Assembly (NCBI GenBank): GCA_024233785.1
Contig: JACKPD010000016.1
Coordinates: forward strand, 1 to 64,000
Length of the DNA: 64,000 nucleotides
Direction: 5' to 3'
Source of the DNA: Spirochaetales bacterium
Lineage (GTDB): Bacteria > Spirochaetota > Spirochaetia > CADAEX01
In this document: piece after piece, positions 36,778 to 47,038 of the stretch
How the letters are laid out: the number at the start of each line of letters is the position of its first letter
How positions within the stretch are numbered: position 1 is the first letter of the stretch
Position numbers and translations under genes: made by a program
The notes under the pieces: generated by a model
What the model saw: the letters and a program-made list of their open reading frames with translations, nothing else
Told to the model about the DNA's origin: nothing
Databases searched by the model: none

Positions 36778-37197
36778 TCAGTTTGAGGGCTCAAACGGCT
36801 CTATCCAGCCGTCAGCACCGGCTATAAAAGCAGGAATGCTGATAAGATACATTGGCACACCCGCCTTAAGATGGAATGTTTTTTTAATAATTTTCTCATT
36901 ACCGTCATCTCCCGGAAATGTTACGGTAATAACCTGGCGCTGGCCTGAGACATCGATTTTAACCCTGTCTTTCTTAAGCAGCTCCTCTTCCTTTCCGCTG
37001 CCTATACGCACCTCAACTACATTAAGTTCACGGTAAATCTTTCCCTCTTTTTCTATTGTTTTATTATCTAAAAGCAGGGTATGCGCTTTTCCCCCGAAGA
37101 AAAGAAATACAGCAAGTATCAGCATGAATAGTATAAAGGCGGCCCTTATTAGAATCCTTCTGATCCTGACATTCCCGGTTATGGCAAAGTTACTCAA
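36778..37197 (-). CDS. Single-pass membrane-anchored protein of the importer operon
   Basis: 139 aa with one N-terminal helix (about residues 17-38) and a soluble beta-rich domain probably on the outer face. Resembles, from memory, the DUF6672 group found beside BMP-type permeases in spirochaetes; this could not be searched here. Its start overlaps the upstream permease by 4 nt. It is likely an accessory subunit of the importer. Confidence 0.7.
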   Translation of the reverse strand: MSNFAITGNVRIRRILIRAAFILFMLILAVFLFFGGKAHTLLLDNKTIEKEGKIYRELNVVEVRIGSGKEEELLKKDRVKIDVSGQRQVITVTFPGDDGNEKIIKKTFHLKAGVPMYLISIPAFIAGADGWIEPFEPSN

Positions 37198-38303
37198 TCC
37201 CGAACCTCCTGTGCATCAGCGAGGGCAATCCCTGCCCTTGCCTTATCCCTCTGTTTTCTTATGGCATAAAGGACAAGAGAAATTGATATTACACCGTATG
37301 AGACAAATACCCTGAAATATTCTCCAAGCTGGGCCTGACCTATAAGGTTTTTACCTGCCATTGGAGAGATCACAAACATGAGATGAAAAAGTACCACACC
37401 GAGAATTGCGTTGCCTATCTTTGCCCTGTTGACAGACGCGCCGCCGACAAGAAGAGCGGCTATTGAAAACATTCCGACCTGCTCATGAGAATTGTATGTA
37501 TTCATGGTCCCGATATTCTGAAGGTAGATAACCATACCAAAACCTGCAAGTACCGTAGAAATAATTATTGATATGATCCTTGTTCTTGCGACATCTATCC
37601 CGGAAGCCTCAGCAACTGCCATGTCCTGCCCTATTGCCCTCATATCCTGTCCAAGTTTTGTTCTCCTGAACCAGATGATGAAAACACATAATACAGCTAT
37701 TAACGCGAAAGTGGCGACTGGGATAAGGGTAGTCCCTATTTTAAGCGGAAGCAGTTTATCGAGAGACTGCCGTATCCCCGTAAGATTCACGGCATTTCTT
37801 ATGCCGTAACCGCGCGAAAGAACAATTGAGTCACTGGCAATCGGGATAACGCTTCCCATGCCGTAAAGCACAACAAGCTGATACACTCCATTCATGAAAA
37901 AACCAAGTATATAACTTGTAACCATCTCCCTGCCCTTTGCCCTGTTAAGGATTTTCCCGCACATCCAGCCGAGAAGAATGGATAAAGGGATTGAGAGGAT
38001 CATAGCCAGAAACATTCCATGCAGGCCTGTAATGTTCCAGTCAGTTATAAAAATAAGACCGATCTCCCCGGCCATTGCTCCGAGGACCATTCCGAAGTTA
38101 AGCCCCATTCCCGCCATTATGGGAAGGAGAAGGGCCAGGACAAGGAAGAGATTGCGGACAAGCCGGACAATAATTTCATTGAATAAATATCTGACTGAAA
38201 AACCGGACAAAGGAAGTGCAAATGCGATTATGATTACAAAAAGGATCGGTACAAGGTTGGTTTCAAGGAATTTGATAACATTATCTTTGTCATTTTTAAG
38301 CAT
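37194..38303 (-). CDS. BMP-type ABC transporter permease, second subunit
   Basis: Inner-membrane permease of the BPD_transp_2 family (369 aa, about ten helices), the fold used by ribose, branched-chain amino acid and nucleoside importers. Family landmarks are LPIMAGMGLNFGMVLGAMAGEIGLIF, GRARTRI-like cytoplasmic loop (VARTRIISIIIS) and SIAALLVGGASVNRAKIGNAILG. It shares one base with the end of the partner permease gene and overlaps the next gene by 4 nt. Confidence 0.9.
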   Translation of the reverse strand: MLKNDKDNVIKFLETNLVPILFVIIIAFALPLSGFSVRYLFNEIIVRLVRNLFLVLALLLPIMAGMGLNFGMVLGAMAGEIGLIFITDWNITGLHGMFLAMILSIPLSILLGWMCGKILNRAKGREMVTSYILGFFMNGVYQLVVLYGMGSVIPIASDSIVLSRGYGIRNAVNLTGIRQSLDKLLPLKIGTTLIPVATFALIAVLCVFIIWFRRTKLGQDMRAIGQDMAVAEASGIDVARTRIISIIISTVLAGFGMVIYLQNIGTMNTYNSHEQVGMFSIAALLVGGASVNRAKIGNAILGVVLFHLMFVISPMAGKNLIGQAQLGEYFRVFVSYGVISISLVLYAIRKQRDKARAGIALADAQEVRD

Positions 38304-39343
38304 CAGTGAGCCCCCTTCTTGACCCTGGTAAGTGCGTACAGAATCATACCGTTAGAGACAATTATGCGGATGACCTCCGACATGTCCATCTGGATGATTG
38401 AGTTCATAACAGAAGGCGTCATTGTAAGGATCCCCTGGAACAGGAATGCCCCGATCAGCACATTCATTATCGAGGCCTTGTTTACCGACGCTCCGCCGAT
38501 CAGGATCGCGGCAACAGCCGGAAAAGCCATGTAAAACGGCCCCATATAAAGCTGAATAAATCCGAAACTTTGCTGATATACAATAATGCCTACAGCTCCG
38601 AGCCATGTTGAAAGAATAACCGATATTGTTCTCATTCTGTCAATATTTACACCGGAAGCCCTGGCAAAGACAGGATTTGATCCGACAGCCGTCATTGCTG
38701 TTCCGGTTTTTGTATGGAGGAAAGCCCATACGAGAAAACAGACAAAACCCATAAATAGAAGCATACCTGTCGGAAGGAAAAATGTTCCGATTCTTACAGC
38801 AAGAAAATTGCTTAACGCATGCAGATAAAAACCCTCAACCGATATTGTTGTCCTAAGTCCCACTCCTTCATACCCCCAGACCATTGTCGGGCTGCTGTAG
38901 GGAAGGAGGAGCCACATCATGCACATGAAAGCAACTGATGAAAAGCCGACATAGGTCGCGATCATCATTTCATTACCCTTTACACGGTTAAGAAGATTAC
39001 CGTATCCCCAGCCGAAGACAAGAGCAAAAGGGGTTGCCGCCAGGATTGCAATAAATAATGAAGCAGCGCCTGTGGCCCCAAGCTCTATAGTGATAGTTGC
39101 ACCGAGAAGCCCGGCTATTATGCCGAGAGGGAGGCCGAAGTTGAGTCCGCATCCTGAATGGATCATGGGGACCAGTGCAAGGACCATGATTCCGTTCATA
39201 CCGAACCTGATAAGGGTATCGCTTAATGAAGTTCCTATTTTAACCTGCGCAAAAGGGGCGGCAATAAAAAGGCTGAATAAAAACAGCCCGATTATCAGAC
39301 GGGGCCAGCCTGTTTTTTCAACAATCCTGTCAAGATATTTCAT
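38303..39343 (-). CDS. BMP-type ABC transporter permease, first subunit
   Basis: Inner-membrane permease (346 aa) paralogous to its downstream neighbour: LVPMIHSGCGLNFGLPLGIIAGLLG and AVAAILIGGASVNKASIMNVLIGAFLFQG mirror the partner's conserved blocks. About nine or ten helices. It overlaps the ATPase gene by 4 nt upstream. The pair forms the heterodimeric channel of the importer. Confidence 0.9.
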   Translation of the reverse strand: MKYLDRIVEKTGWPRLIIGLFLFSLFIAAPFAQVKIGTSLSDTLIRFGMNGIMVLALVPMIHSGCGLNFGLPLGIIAGLLGATITIELGATGAASLFIAILAATPFALVFGWGYGNLLNRVKGNEMMIATYVGFSSVAFMCMMWLLLPYSSPTMVWGYEGVGLRTTISVEGFYLHALSNFLAVRIGTFFLPTGMLLFMGFVCFLVWAFLHTKTGTAMTAVGSNPVFARASGVNIDRMRTISVILSTWLGAVGIIVYQQSFGFIQLYMGPFYMAFPAVAAILIGGASVNKASIMNVLIGAFLFQGILTMTPSVMNSIIQMDMSEVIRIIVSNGMILYALTRVKKGAH

Positions 39344-40938
39344 TCTGCACCCCCTGATACAGGCGCTGTACCAAGCATAAGAAGGCCGAAATCAGCAGCA
39401 GGTCTTGTTGCCGGAAGTATCCCGGCTATTTTGCCTTCATCTACTATTGCTATCCTGTCGCAGACTGAGCGCAGTTCTTCAAGTTCTGATGAAATCATGA
39501 TTATTGTTGTCCCTTTTTCTCTATTATTTTTTATCAGCGTATCAAGTACAATCTTTTTGGCGCCAACATCAATGCCCCTTGTAGGTTCCGAGACAAAAAG
39601 CACACGGGGTTCTACAATAAAAGCCTTGGCAAGGCATATTTTCTGCTGATTCCCGCCGGAAAGTTCCTGTGCTTTTTGCGAATATCCTGTACACTTTATC
39701 TCAAGGGCATCAATAAATCCTTTTGCGGCGTTCTGAATTGCCTTTTCATCCCGCCACTTTATCAGGTTTCCAAATATCGGTTTTAAAAATTTATTCTGAA
39801 CCTGCATGGCAGTAAAAGAAATATTCCAGTCCAGGGGCTCATCAAGAAGCAGCCCTACATCACGCCTGTCCTCCGAAACAAAAGCCATACCGCTGTCAAG
39901 CGCGATACGGGGACTGTTAAGGCCGATCTTTTTTCCGTCAAGAATTATTTCCCCCCCGCCGGGGAATAACCCCATTATACCGTTGGGAATACCAAGTTTC
40001 CCCTGACCGGCAAGTCCGCCGATTCCGAATATTTCACCCTCATTTACATCAAAAGAAACATCCCTGACAGTTTCACCCGGCATGTTTACCCATAGCCTGC
40101 TGACAGATAGAAAAGTCCTGTCAAATACTCTTACATCCTCCCGCTTGGATACTTCCAGTTCCCTTCCCACCATTGCCTCTGCAATTTCTGAAATATTGGT
40201 TGATGAAGTCGGTTTTTCCTGAATTATCCTGCCGTCCCGAAGTATGAGTATTTTATCTGTTATATTTATAATTTCCCGAAGGCGGTGTGATATGAATATA
40301 ATTGAAATTCCTTCGCTGGAAAGTTTTTTCATCGATTTTAAAAGTATTTCAGCTTCTGATTCCGCAAGAACTGCAGTCGGTTCATCAAGGACAAGAAGCT
40401 TTATATTATCTTTTTCAAGTTCTCTCGCAATTTCCGTAAACTGTTTATGACCTACAGGCATATCGCTTATCAGCATATCCTCGTGAAGCTGAACTCCTAC
40501 TTTTCCAATTGCTTTAAGCGCTCTTTTTCGCATGTCCTTCCTGTCGAGATTTTTCATCCTGTCGCCGAAAAGCTCAGTCATAAAGTTATTTTTTGTAGAT
40601 TCCCTGTTTAAAAGTATGTTTTCTGCTGCGGTAAATCCCGGCAGAAGTGAAAACTCCTGGTGTACCATACCTATTCCATCGTCAAGCGCCTCAAACGGTG
40701 TTTTGTATGAAACAGGTTTACCTTCAAGAAAAATCTCTCCGCTGTATCCGCCTGTATCACGAATAACAGTCATCCCGAAAAGTATTTTCATCAAGGTGGT
40801 CTTGCCTGCACCGTTTTCCCCTACAAGTCCAAGTATTTCCCCTTTTTCAAGCTTGAAGCTCACATCTTTAAGTACGGAATTCCCGAAGAAATCCTTGCTT
40901 ATGTTTCTCATTTCAAGAAGAGGGCTTTTATCTTTCAT
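39340..40938 (-). CDS. BMP/ribose-type ABC importer ATPase (two domains)
   Basis: Tandem ATPase of 532 aa. The first domain has an intact Walker A (GLVGENGAGKTTLMKILFG), a divergent signature region (MPVGHKQFTEIARE) and Walker B LLVLDEPTAVL. The second has a degenerate Walker A (GGLAGQGKLGIPNGI, lacking GKS/T), the signature LSGGNQQKICLAKAF and VLFVSEPTRGIDVGAKK with Ser in place of the usual Asp. This asymmetry is normal for RbsA/NupO-type ATPases. It energises the two downstream permeases. Confidence 0.93.
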   Translation of the reverse strand: MKDKSPLLEMRNISKDFFGNSVLKDVSFKLEKGEILGLVGENGAGKTTLMKILFGMTVIRDTGGYSGEIFLEGKPVSYKTPFEALDDGIGMVHQEFSLLPGFTAAENILLNRESTKNNFMTELFGDRMKNLDRKDMRKRALKAIGKVGVQLHEDMLISDMPVGHKQFTEIARELEKDNIKLLVLDEPTAVLAESEAEILLKSMKKLSSEGISIIFISHRLREIINITDKILILRDGRIIQEKPTSSTNISEIAEAMVGRELEVSKREDVRVFDRTFLSVSRLWVNMPGETVRDVSFDVNEGEIFGIGGLAGQGKLGIPNGIMGLFPGGGEIILDGKKIGLNSPRIALDSGMAFVSEDRRDVGLLLDEPLDWNISFTAMQVQNKFLKPIFGNLIKWRDEKAIQNAAKGFIDALEIKCTGYSQKAQELSGGNQQKICLAKAFIVEPRVLFVSEPTRGIDVGAKKIVLDTLIKNNREKGTTIIMISSELEELRSVCDRIAIVDEGKIAGILPATRPAADFGLLMLGTAPVSGGAE

Positions 40939-41036
40939 TTGTGTACCCCGCTGCCGTGTTTTGCTAATGACATGCCAACGGCAGTAAAGGATTCCGGCTG
41001 TCCGGGCGTGTCCTGAACTGCTGATGCATCAACAAA

Positions 41037-41068
41037 GAAAAAGCGGGACTAGTTGCGTCCCGCTTTTT
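41037..41068 (-). terminator. Hairpin terminator between the binding protein and ATPase genes
   Basis: A perfect 9-10 bp stem (AAGCGGGAC/GTCCCGCTT) with a 7-base loop and a T-run on the minus strand, located 13 bp downstream of the DUF3798 binding-protein stop. It is also symmetric enough to work on the plus strand. Partial read-through would set binding protein in excess over the transporter. Confidence 0.8.
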
Positions 41069-41081
41069 GAAAAATTAAATT

Positions 41082-42311
41082 TTATTTTACACTGAAATAT
41101 TTTTCCGGTACTGTAACATCCGGTGTACCCATATACCCCTTGCCCATCATATATGTATCCTGATAGATAAGAACATGGTTGTTTGCCCTGACGCCTGTTG
41201 CAACATCGGTATAAAATCCGCCGTTCCATTTCGCGCCCGGTGTATATTTGTTATAGGCTTTCATAAGATCGGACATCTTGAGAAGCTCAGATTCTCCATT
41301 AATAACATTCATCGCGTGCTGTCCAAGAGCCGCGGTTGTTGTATAGCCGTATGAATAAGCCCATGTACCGAACCTGCCGGCTCCGCCCTTATCCTTGATT
41401 GTTGATTCAACTTTTGCGAGTATCGCGGGGAAATCTCCTTTTTCCGCAGAGAGGTCAATTCCGAGAGCTCCCGGATATCCCATAAGAGGAGAGGGAAGAT
41501 CTGCTTCAATAAAGTACCCGCCGTATTCAATAAGCTGTTTGAGAAGAGGTTCTGTATGTGCGTCATTTGTACAGAAGAAAGCTGTGTTTTTTCCGTATTT
41601 GGCGACCCATGCGGGAACTTTTTCAAGGATAAACTGCTGAGCGCCTGCAACTCCTACATCGCTTGTAGGATCCGGTGCTGTTTCAAAAACAAACTTGATA
41701 CCAAGGTCTTTGCACGCAGCCTCGAAAATTGCCCTTCTTCTTCCCAGTGTCTCATAACTCATGTGTCTCGGGAATGAAATGTGCACGAAGGTGTCAACAC
41801 CCAGTTTTTTCGCTGTATCAATAATGAGATATCCGCGGGAAACAAAGTCGCTGTTAATAGCAAGGTCTGCAGCGCTTTCAATTACAAGAGGGTCCTCGTG
41901 CGCTTCACCAGCTATAAGAATTATATCATCTCTCTTTTCCTTGACTCTGCGGAAACCTTCTGTTGTTCCGGGAATTGCCTGGTTAACAACAATTGCCTTC
42001 ATCATAGGATCATCTGCAAGTCCGACTATCTGTGAAATGGTTGTTTCCATTTCCTGCATAAAATTGTCAGGATAAGTTACATGCTGGATCATCCCGCCTT
42101 CAGCTACTGAACCGTATTCCTCGATCAGACGTTCTGCACCGCGCAAATCGTCTTCAGACTGTGAAACAGTTCCTGTAACAACACCGATGTGATAAGCAGC
42201 TCCTGCTTTTTCATCTTTCGGCGCTTCTTTCTTACAGGATATCAGCATTCCTCCGGTGAGAACTGCCATAGCTGTAATAAGAAGAAAAACCCTAAAAAAA
42301 CTCTTTTTCAT
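41082..42311 (-). CDS. DUF3798 family binding lipoprotein
   Basis: Periplasmic binding protein of 409 aa with a lipobox (GMLISC) after a 26-residue signal peptide. The conserved opening YHIGVVTGTVSQSEDDLRGAERLIEEYG, and later VVNQAIPGTTEGFRRVKEKR, identify the DUF3798 group, which folds like BMP/LacI-type binding proteins. It is the first gene of the importer operon: DUF3798, ATPase, two permeases, membrane-anchored protein, flavodoxin. The ligand is not known; the permease type suggests a nucleoside, sugar or lipophilic metabolite. Confidence 0.88.
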   Translation of the reverse strand: MKKSFFRVFLLITAMAVLTGGMLISCKKEAPKDEKAGAAYHIGVVTGTVSQSEDDLRGAERLIEEYGSVAEGGMIQHVTYPDNFMQEMETTISQIVGLADDPMMKAIVVNQAIPGTTEGFRRVKEKRDDIILIAGEAHEDPLVIESAADLAINSDFVSRGYLIIDTAKKLGVDTFVHISFPRHMSYETLGRRRAIFEAACKDLGIKFVFETAPDPTSDVGVAGAQQFILEKVPAWVAKYGKNTAFFCTNDAHTEPLLKQLIEYGGYFIEADLPSPLMGYPGALGIDLSAEKGDFPAILAKVESTIKDKGGAGRFGTWAYSYGYTTTAALGQHAMNVINGESELLKMSDLMKAYNKYTPGAKWNGGFYTDVATGVRANNHVLIYQDTYMMGKGYMGTPDVTVPEKYFSVK

Positions 42312-42454
42312 TGCTATCTCCTTTTTGTGTTCGTATTACTACAACATAGCATTGTACATTCAGCAATGGGTTTATTCAACTATTATTTTGATTCTTTTTT
42401 TACTTTATGCAGCTTCCGGGCCTGTCAGCGCTGCTTAATGCATCAGCGGAATAT

Positions 42455-45400
42455 TTAATACCCTCTGTCCGCGGTTTCAAGGCGCTGCCTTATATAACAT
42501 TTTTCGGCAAACATAGCCATCTCCGCTTCAAGGTTTGAAAGCTGTGAATCACCGAAAACCCCGGTGAGGTAAGGGATAACCCTTTTTGCAGGATTCTTCT
42601 CCCTGGTTTTTTTTATATCTATCAGCGATTGTATTTTGGATGACGCGACACACTCCTGCATGCAGCCGAAAGGTTCAAGCTGGTATACCCCGCTTAACCC
42701 TTCTGAATTACTGTTTATAAAGTCATGGGTTATGCCTATTGAAATTCCGGCCTCTCCCTTAATCCTTACATCAAAAATATTTTCACGCCTGAGTTCGTTA
42801 TAAAGATCAATCGGCCTTCTGAACCTGCGGTGAGCAAGGATACCGCGGAAAGGAAGGGAAAGGCCCTTTTCAACCTTCATCATGTAAAACCCCTTTACAA
42901 GAGCTCCAAACCACAGGAGATATCTTTTCTCCTTCCAGTATGCGGCCCGCTGCATCTTGTTGACATATTCAAACATGTCGGCAAGCAGCCTTGGGACTAT
43001 CTCAAGCCTGAATGATTCAAGCTTTGTAATTGAATTCTCATTCGCCCCGGTATGGCTTCTTACAAATATTTCACCGAAGAGGCTTACAAGCGGATATCGC
43101 CTTGATATATCTGCATCAATTTCCAGGCATTTTTCCGAAGCGGTTTTCATAAATGATGTAAGTTTTTTATAATCGCACCCCTCCCCCACTATCTTCAGGA
43201 ATTCTTTTCTTATATCCGCGAAAAAGGCGTCTGATGAACCTTTTACAGTTTCGTAAGGCCTTATGCTCAGCTGAGCATTCATCAGTATGTCAGAAGCTAT
43301 TGCAGCTTTCGCCAGGTTCCGTCTTATTATACTTCTTTCCTTCCTGCTTACAGGAAGATTTTCCCAGTCAAGATAGGCTGCAGGGTTTACAATGGAAACA
43401 CGGTCAAACCCGCATTCATCAAGAAACTGTTTTACAATTATGTGATACTGTCCAAGACGGCACGGGCCTCCGGCCATGGGGACAAAAACAGCAAGATCAT
43501 TATTCGGATCAAGACCTTCCCTCTGCTTGGAGTGCACCCACGCGAAGACATCTCCGAACAGGATATGCATCGGCAGGCAGTTATTTGTTATAAGGTATTT
43601 TCTTGCCCAGGCTTCCGACTCCTGGGTTTTACTCGGCATTGCCTCTGCCCTGTAGCCTGCTGACTTAAAGACAGCAACCAGCATCTCGGATGACTCAGTC
43701 CCCATATCAGGAATTCCAAGTATTCTTTTTTTAAGATCGTCTGTCTCCCTGTATTCTGTTTCAAGATCCTTTAATGTGATTTTTTGAGGTATATGGTTTT
43801 TAACAACTTCAAAGTTTGCCATTGCCCGTGTTCCGAACTGGGCATTGCTGTTATGACCGTCAGTCTGAAGTGTAAGGTAGGGTTTTCCTGTAATGTCAAA
43901 AATTCTTCCTTCATGATAGGAGAGCATTGCATCAGGTCCGCAGTTGAAATTTGTTTCCCTTACACCGTACAGATTGGGGTCAAGGGCCGCAAGAAGGTTG
44001 TACCGGGTCATCTCCCGCCCCTGAAACCAGTACATGTGTCTTACAATATCTGTAAAATCATAATCAGGCTGCTTTAGAAAAAAGCAGGGGATAAAATGGA
44101 GGCCGTTCATTATAAACAGCTCATGAATTTTGGAACTGGCCATATTGTCGAATATTGTATAACCGCGGCCTATGCCCAGGAATATTTTTTCATTCTTCTT
44201 TTTCAGTTTTTCAACTATTTCGCTGCCCATCCTGTGCATTCTGGCATTAAAATCTTCCTGTGTTTTTAAGGCTTTTTTTACCGCCGATGCAACTTTCCTG
44301 CCTGTTAAGGATTTTGCGTATTCTGTTCCGGCAAATGCCCGCTTCAGGTCTATAATAATATCATCCTCAAGCTTATAGATATCATCATTAAAAACAAGAA
44401 CAGGGAGAAGCACATCGGATGAATCAATCTTCAGAGCGTCTTTTGCCGCGAACCCGGCGCCTGAAACATAAGGGCATGTTTTTGACTGGTTCTGCGGGGC
44501 TTTTTCCTCTCCGCTTCCCAGGTAGTTTACAAGCAGTATTTTATCTGTACCGTGCCGCATACACTCTTTCAGGTAAGCAGTGTGCCCGTAATGAAGTTTT
44601 GAAGGATAACAGGATTCCGAGTGGGAATGGGCGATACCCAGGGAGGCAATATATTCATCTGATTCCGGTGATACAAAAACTTTGAATCCCAGATAATGAT
44701 AAAGAGACGCGAAAAAAACGCCCCTTTCATTTAGAAAATGGAGAGACCTCGGGATATAGACTGCAGATGGACCTCCTGCCGTTTCATCCTGATCAGTTTT
44801 CCGGGCAGTTGATGAATATTTTGACAGCTCCTTATCAAGCTCATTTTTATAAAGGGATATATAATCGGGAGATCTTTTTGAAGAGCCCTGGGTATTTCCC
44901 TTGGGGCAAAGTCCTCCTGAAAACACCATCTCATCCCCGATTTTATATATCTGAAGACGACAGTCCCGCGTTCCGCAGGAATCAGGAATCACAGCGCTGC
45001 AGTCAGCATTTAATTTTTCAAACCCGATATCAGCGACGCCGAAACCCCTGAATCTGCATAAAGGAGATTCCCCCCCCTTCAAAATGCTGTTTACCCTGTT
45101 AAAAGCTACAAGAGCGGCTCCCATTGCGCCGAACAGCTGCCGGTGGGGAAAAGCATGAATTTCGGCTCCTGTATGAAGAGCAAGCGCTGCAAGACATTCA
45201 AGCCCCTTGAAAGGTCCTCCCTGCGCAGAGGCAAGAGAGCCGAATTTTTCGTTTCCGACGAATTTATTGGAATATCCTCCCATAAATCCGTAAGCGGTAG
45301 CGGCAGCGACCTCTTCTATCGGAAATCCGAGCGCGACAAGTTTCAAAATATCGGCCTCTGTGAAAATAGCGCACATTTCATCAGAAACAGGGGTCCTTTT

Positions 45401-47038
45401 TGCCGCAAGGGCATAGTCCCTGAATGTTTTAAAATCAAGCCCGAGCATATCAAGCATGTTTTTCATTGACTGCCCGGTCCCCGCCATGCAGGAAAGGTTC
45501 ATCTTCGCTTTTTTCACTGTCCCGTCAGGATTGAATACTGTAAACTTTGCATCCTGGCCGCCGCATTCAAAAATTGTATCTACATCTTTGTTAAAAAAAC
45601 GCACTCCCTCTGCATGACATGTTATTTCATCTTTAACAATATCAGTTTCATATCCGGAAATTTCTCCGCCGTTTCTGGTGAAATCCGTAAAAAGCCTGTG
45701 GTAAAACTGTCCTGAGGATCCTGTATATGTTATCCCCTTAATAACAAGTTTATCTTCAAATACATTCTTTATTTCACGGAAAACCTTCTGGGCTGCTTCA
45801 AGCGGCCTGCCGTCTGTGTCAATGCATATTTCAGCGAGTATCTCCATGTCTGCTGAATCCGCAATAAGAGCTTTAGTTGTAGTTGATCCGCCGTCTACAC
45901 CTATGACAACACCTCTTCCGGCATCAGGTTTTTTAAAAACAGTAAGCCCGCCCTCTGTTGTAAAAAGAGGTTTTCCGTCTTCATGGATATGGACAAGATG
46001 GAGAGCGCTTGAAAGGGGCGGCGCAAATTTGACCTTTTTAACCTCTGCTTCTTTGGCAGTTTCAAGTTTCTCAATATCAAGGGAAGATATTTTTCCCTCT
46101 TTAAGAGCAAGAAGGGCAGCTCCTGCCGCGCCGATTTTTTCACAATTTTCAGGAAGAAATATCTCAAGGCCGAGTTCTTCTGCAAAAACATCAGCCAGGA
46201 AACTGTTTAAAAATATGCCTCCTGTTGCTGCTGTCTTTTTCCCACTGTCAAGGGTCCTCATTCTGATTACATCACTTCTGTAGTTGGCTGCAATCCTCTT
46301 GTACATACCTTTCAATATATCCTGTATCTGTTCCCCGCTGTTCTGCATGTGGATCATGTCCGACTGGATTATTACCCCGCACCTGCCCCCTACATTAAGA
46401 TTCTTGCCGGAAGAGATGACAGCTTCAGCCGCCAGCATATGCATTTTTTCAACCTGTGCCTGGAGTTTCTTCCTGTTTTCAGCTGCTGTTTTCCGTCTAT
46501 CTTTCTTATCAGCAATTTCAGCAATATCTGGGCCGGTTCCGGCAGACTCTAATTTAACAGGAGTATAATCAGCAAAAAAACGGCGGACCTGTTTGTTTAT
46601 CAGAATGCCGCTCCCGCCGCCGCATTTAGTCCCTGTACCGTGGTCTGAAACAAAAAATTCTTCTGCCTTATCCCCGGTTTTTTCCCGCTCAAAAAAATAG
46701 GGGTCCTTTGATCCGACATGAATCAGATATTCGCAATCAGGGGCAATAAGATCAGCCCCGGAAGAAATAGCTATTGTATCAAAATAAAAAGGATTTGACG
46801 TGGTTTCGGCAATCATTCTGCCAAGAGATCCTGTAAAAGATACGGCCTTGATATATTCAGGTGGAATAAAACTGATGACATTCTCATACATCTCGATTAT
46901 TGCTTCAACAGGATTGCCGAAATGCATAATGGATGAAGGCATATACATGACTTCACCATCATTATCTAAAAGAGCGCAATGGATTGTGTCGGAACCTATA
47001 TCAAGTCCAAGATAACAGGATTTATTTTTTAATAACAT
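42455..47038 (-). CDS. Fused 2-hydroxyacyl-CoA dehydratase activase / dehydratase-like protein
   Basis: Giant 1527-aa protein of the acyl-CoA dehydratase activase group. Residues 8-320 form one ASKHA ATPase (YLGLDIGSDTIHCALL; Cys139 in TKCGGGSG). Residues ~376-650 form a second (VIGVDGGSTTTKALI, CGGQDAKF and Cys517 in CMAGTGQSM), the pattern of BcrA/BadF activases whose Cys pair bridges a [4Fe-4S] cluster. About 770-1010 is a DUF2229-like segment, and the rest resembles the Fe-S dehydratase subunit fold with scattered Cys. Such proteins use ATP to fire an electron. No separate dehydratase genes are adjacent, so the substrate is open. Confidence 0.88.
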   Translation of the reverse strand: MLLKNKSCYLGLDIGSDTIHCALLDNDGEVMYMPSSIMHFGNPVEAIIEMYENVISFIPPEYIKAVSFTGSLGRMIAETTSNPFYFDTIAISSGADLIAPDCEYLIHVGSKDPYFFEREKTGDKAEEFFVSDHGTGTKCGGGSGILINKQVRRFFADYTPVKLESAGTGPDIAEIADKKDRRKTAAENRKKLQAQVEKMHMLAAEAVISSGKNLNVGGRCGVIIQSDMIHMQNSGEQIQDILKGMYKRIAANYRSDVIRMRTLDSGKKTAATGGIFLNSFLADVFAEELGLEIFLPENCEKIGAAGAALLALKEGKISSLDIEKLETAKEAEVKKVKFAPPLSSALHLVHIHEDGKPLFTTEGGLTVFKKPDAGRGVVIGVDGGSTTTKALIADSADMEILAEICIDTDGRPLEAAQKVFREIKNVFEDKLVIKGITYTGSSGQFYHRLFTDFTRNGGEISGYETDIVKDEITCHAEGVRFFNKDVDTIFECGGQDAKFTVFNPDGTVKKAKMNLSCMAGTGQSMKNMLDMLGLDFKTFRDYALAAKRTPVSDEMCAIFTEADILKLVALGFPIEEVAAATAYGFMGGYSNKFVGNEKFGSLASAQGGPFKGLECLAALALHTGAEIHAFPHRQLFGAMGAALVAFNRVNSILKGGESPLCRFRGFGVADIGFEKLNADCSAVIPDSCGTRDCRLQIYKIGDEMVFSGGLCPKGNTQGSSKRSPDYISLYKNELDKELSKYSSTARKTDQDETAGGPSAVYIPRSLHFLNERGVFFASLYHYLGFKVFVSPESDEYIASLGIAHSHSESCYPSKLHYGHTAYLKECMRHGTDKILLVNYLGSGEEKAPQNQSKTCPYVSGAGFAAKDALKIDSSDVLLPVLVFNDDIYKLEDDIIIDLKRAFAGTEYAKSLTGRKVASAVKKALKTQEDFNARMHRMGSEIVEKLKKKNEKIFLGIGRGYTIFDNMASSKIHELFIMNGLHFIPCFFLKQPDYDFTDIVRHMYWFQGREMTRYNLLAALDPNLYGVRETNFNCGPDAMLSYHEGRIFDITGKPYLTLQTDGHNSNAQFGTRAMANFEVVKNHIPQKITLKDLETEYRETDDLKKRILGIPDMGTESSEMLVAVFKSAGYRAEAMPSKTQESEAWARKYLITNNCLPMHILFGDVFAWVHSKQREGLDPNNDLAVFVPMAGGPCRLGQYHIIVKQFLDECGFDRVSIVNPAAYLDWENLPVSRKERSIIRRNLAKAAIASDILMNAQLSIRPYETVKGSSDAFFADIRKEFLKIVGEGCDYKKLTSFMKTASEKCLEIDADISRRYPLVSLFGEIFVRSHTGANENSITKLESFRLEIVPRLLADMFEYVNKMQRAAYWKEKRYLLWFGALVKGFYMMKVEKGLSLPFRGILAHRRFRRPIDLYNELRRENIFDVRIKGEAGISIGITHDFINSNSEGLSGVYQLEPFGCMQECVASSKIQSLIDIKKTREKNPAKRVIPYLTGVFGDSQLSNLEAEMAMFAEKCYIRQRLETADRGY

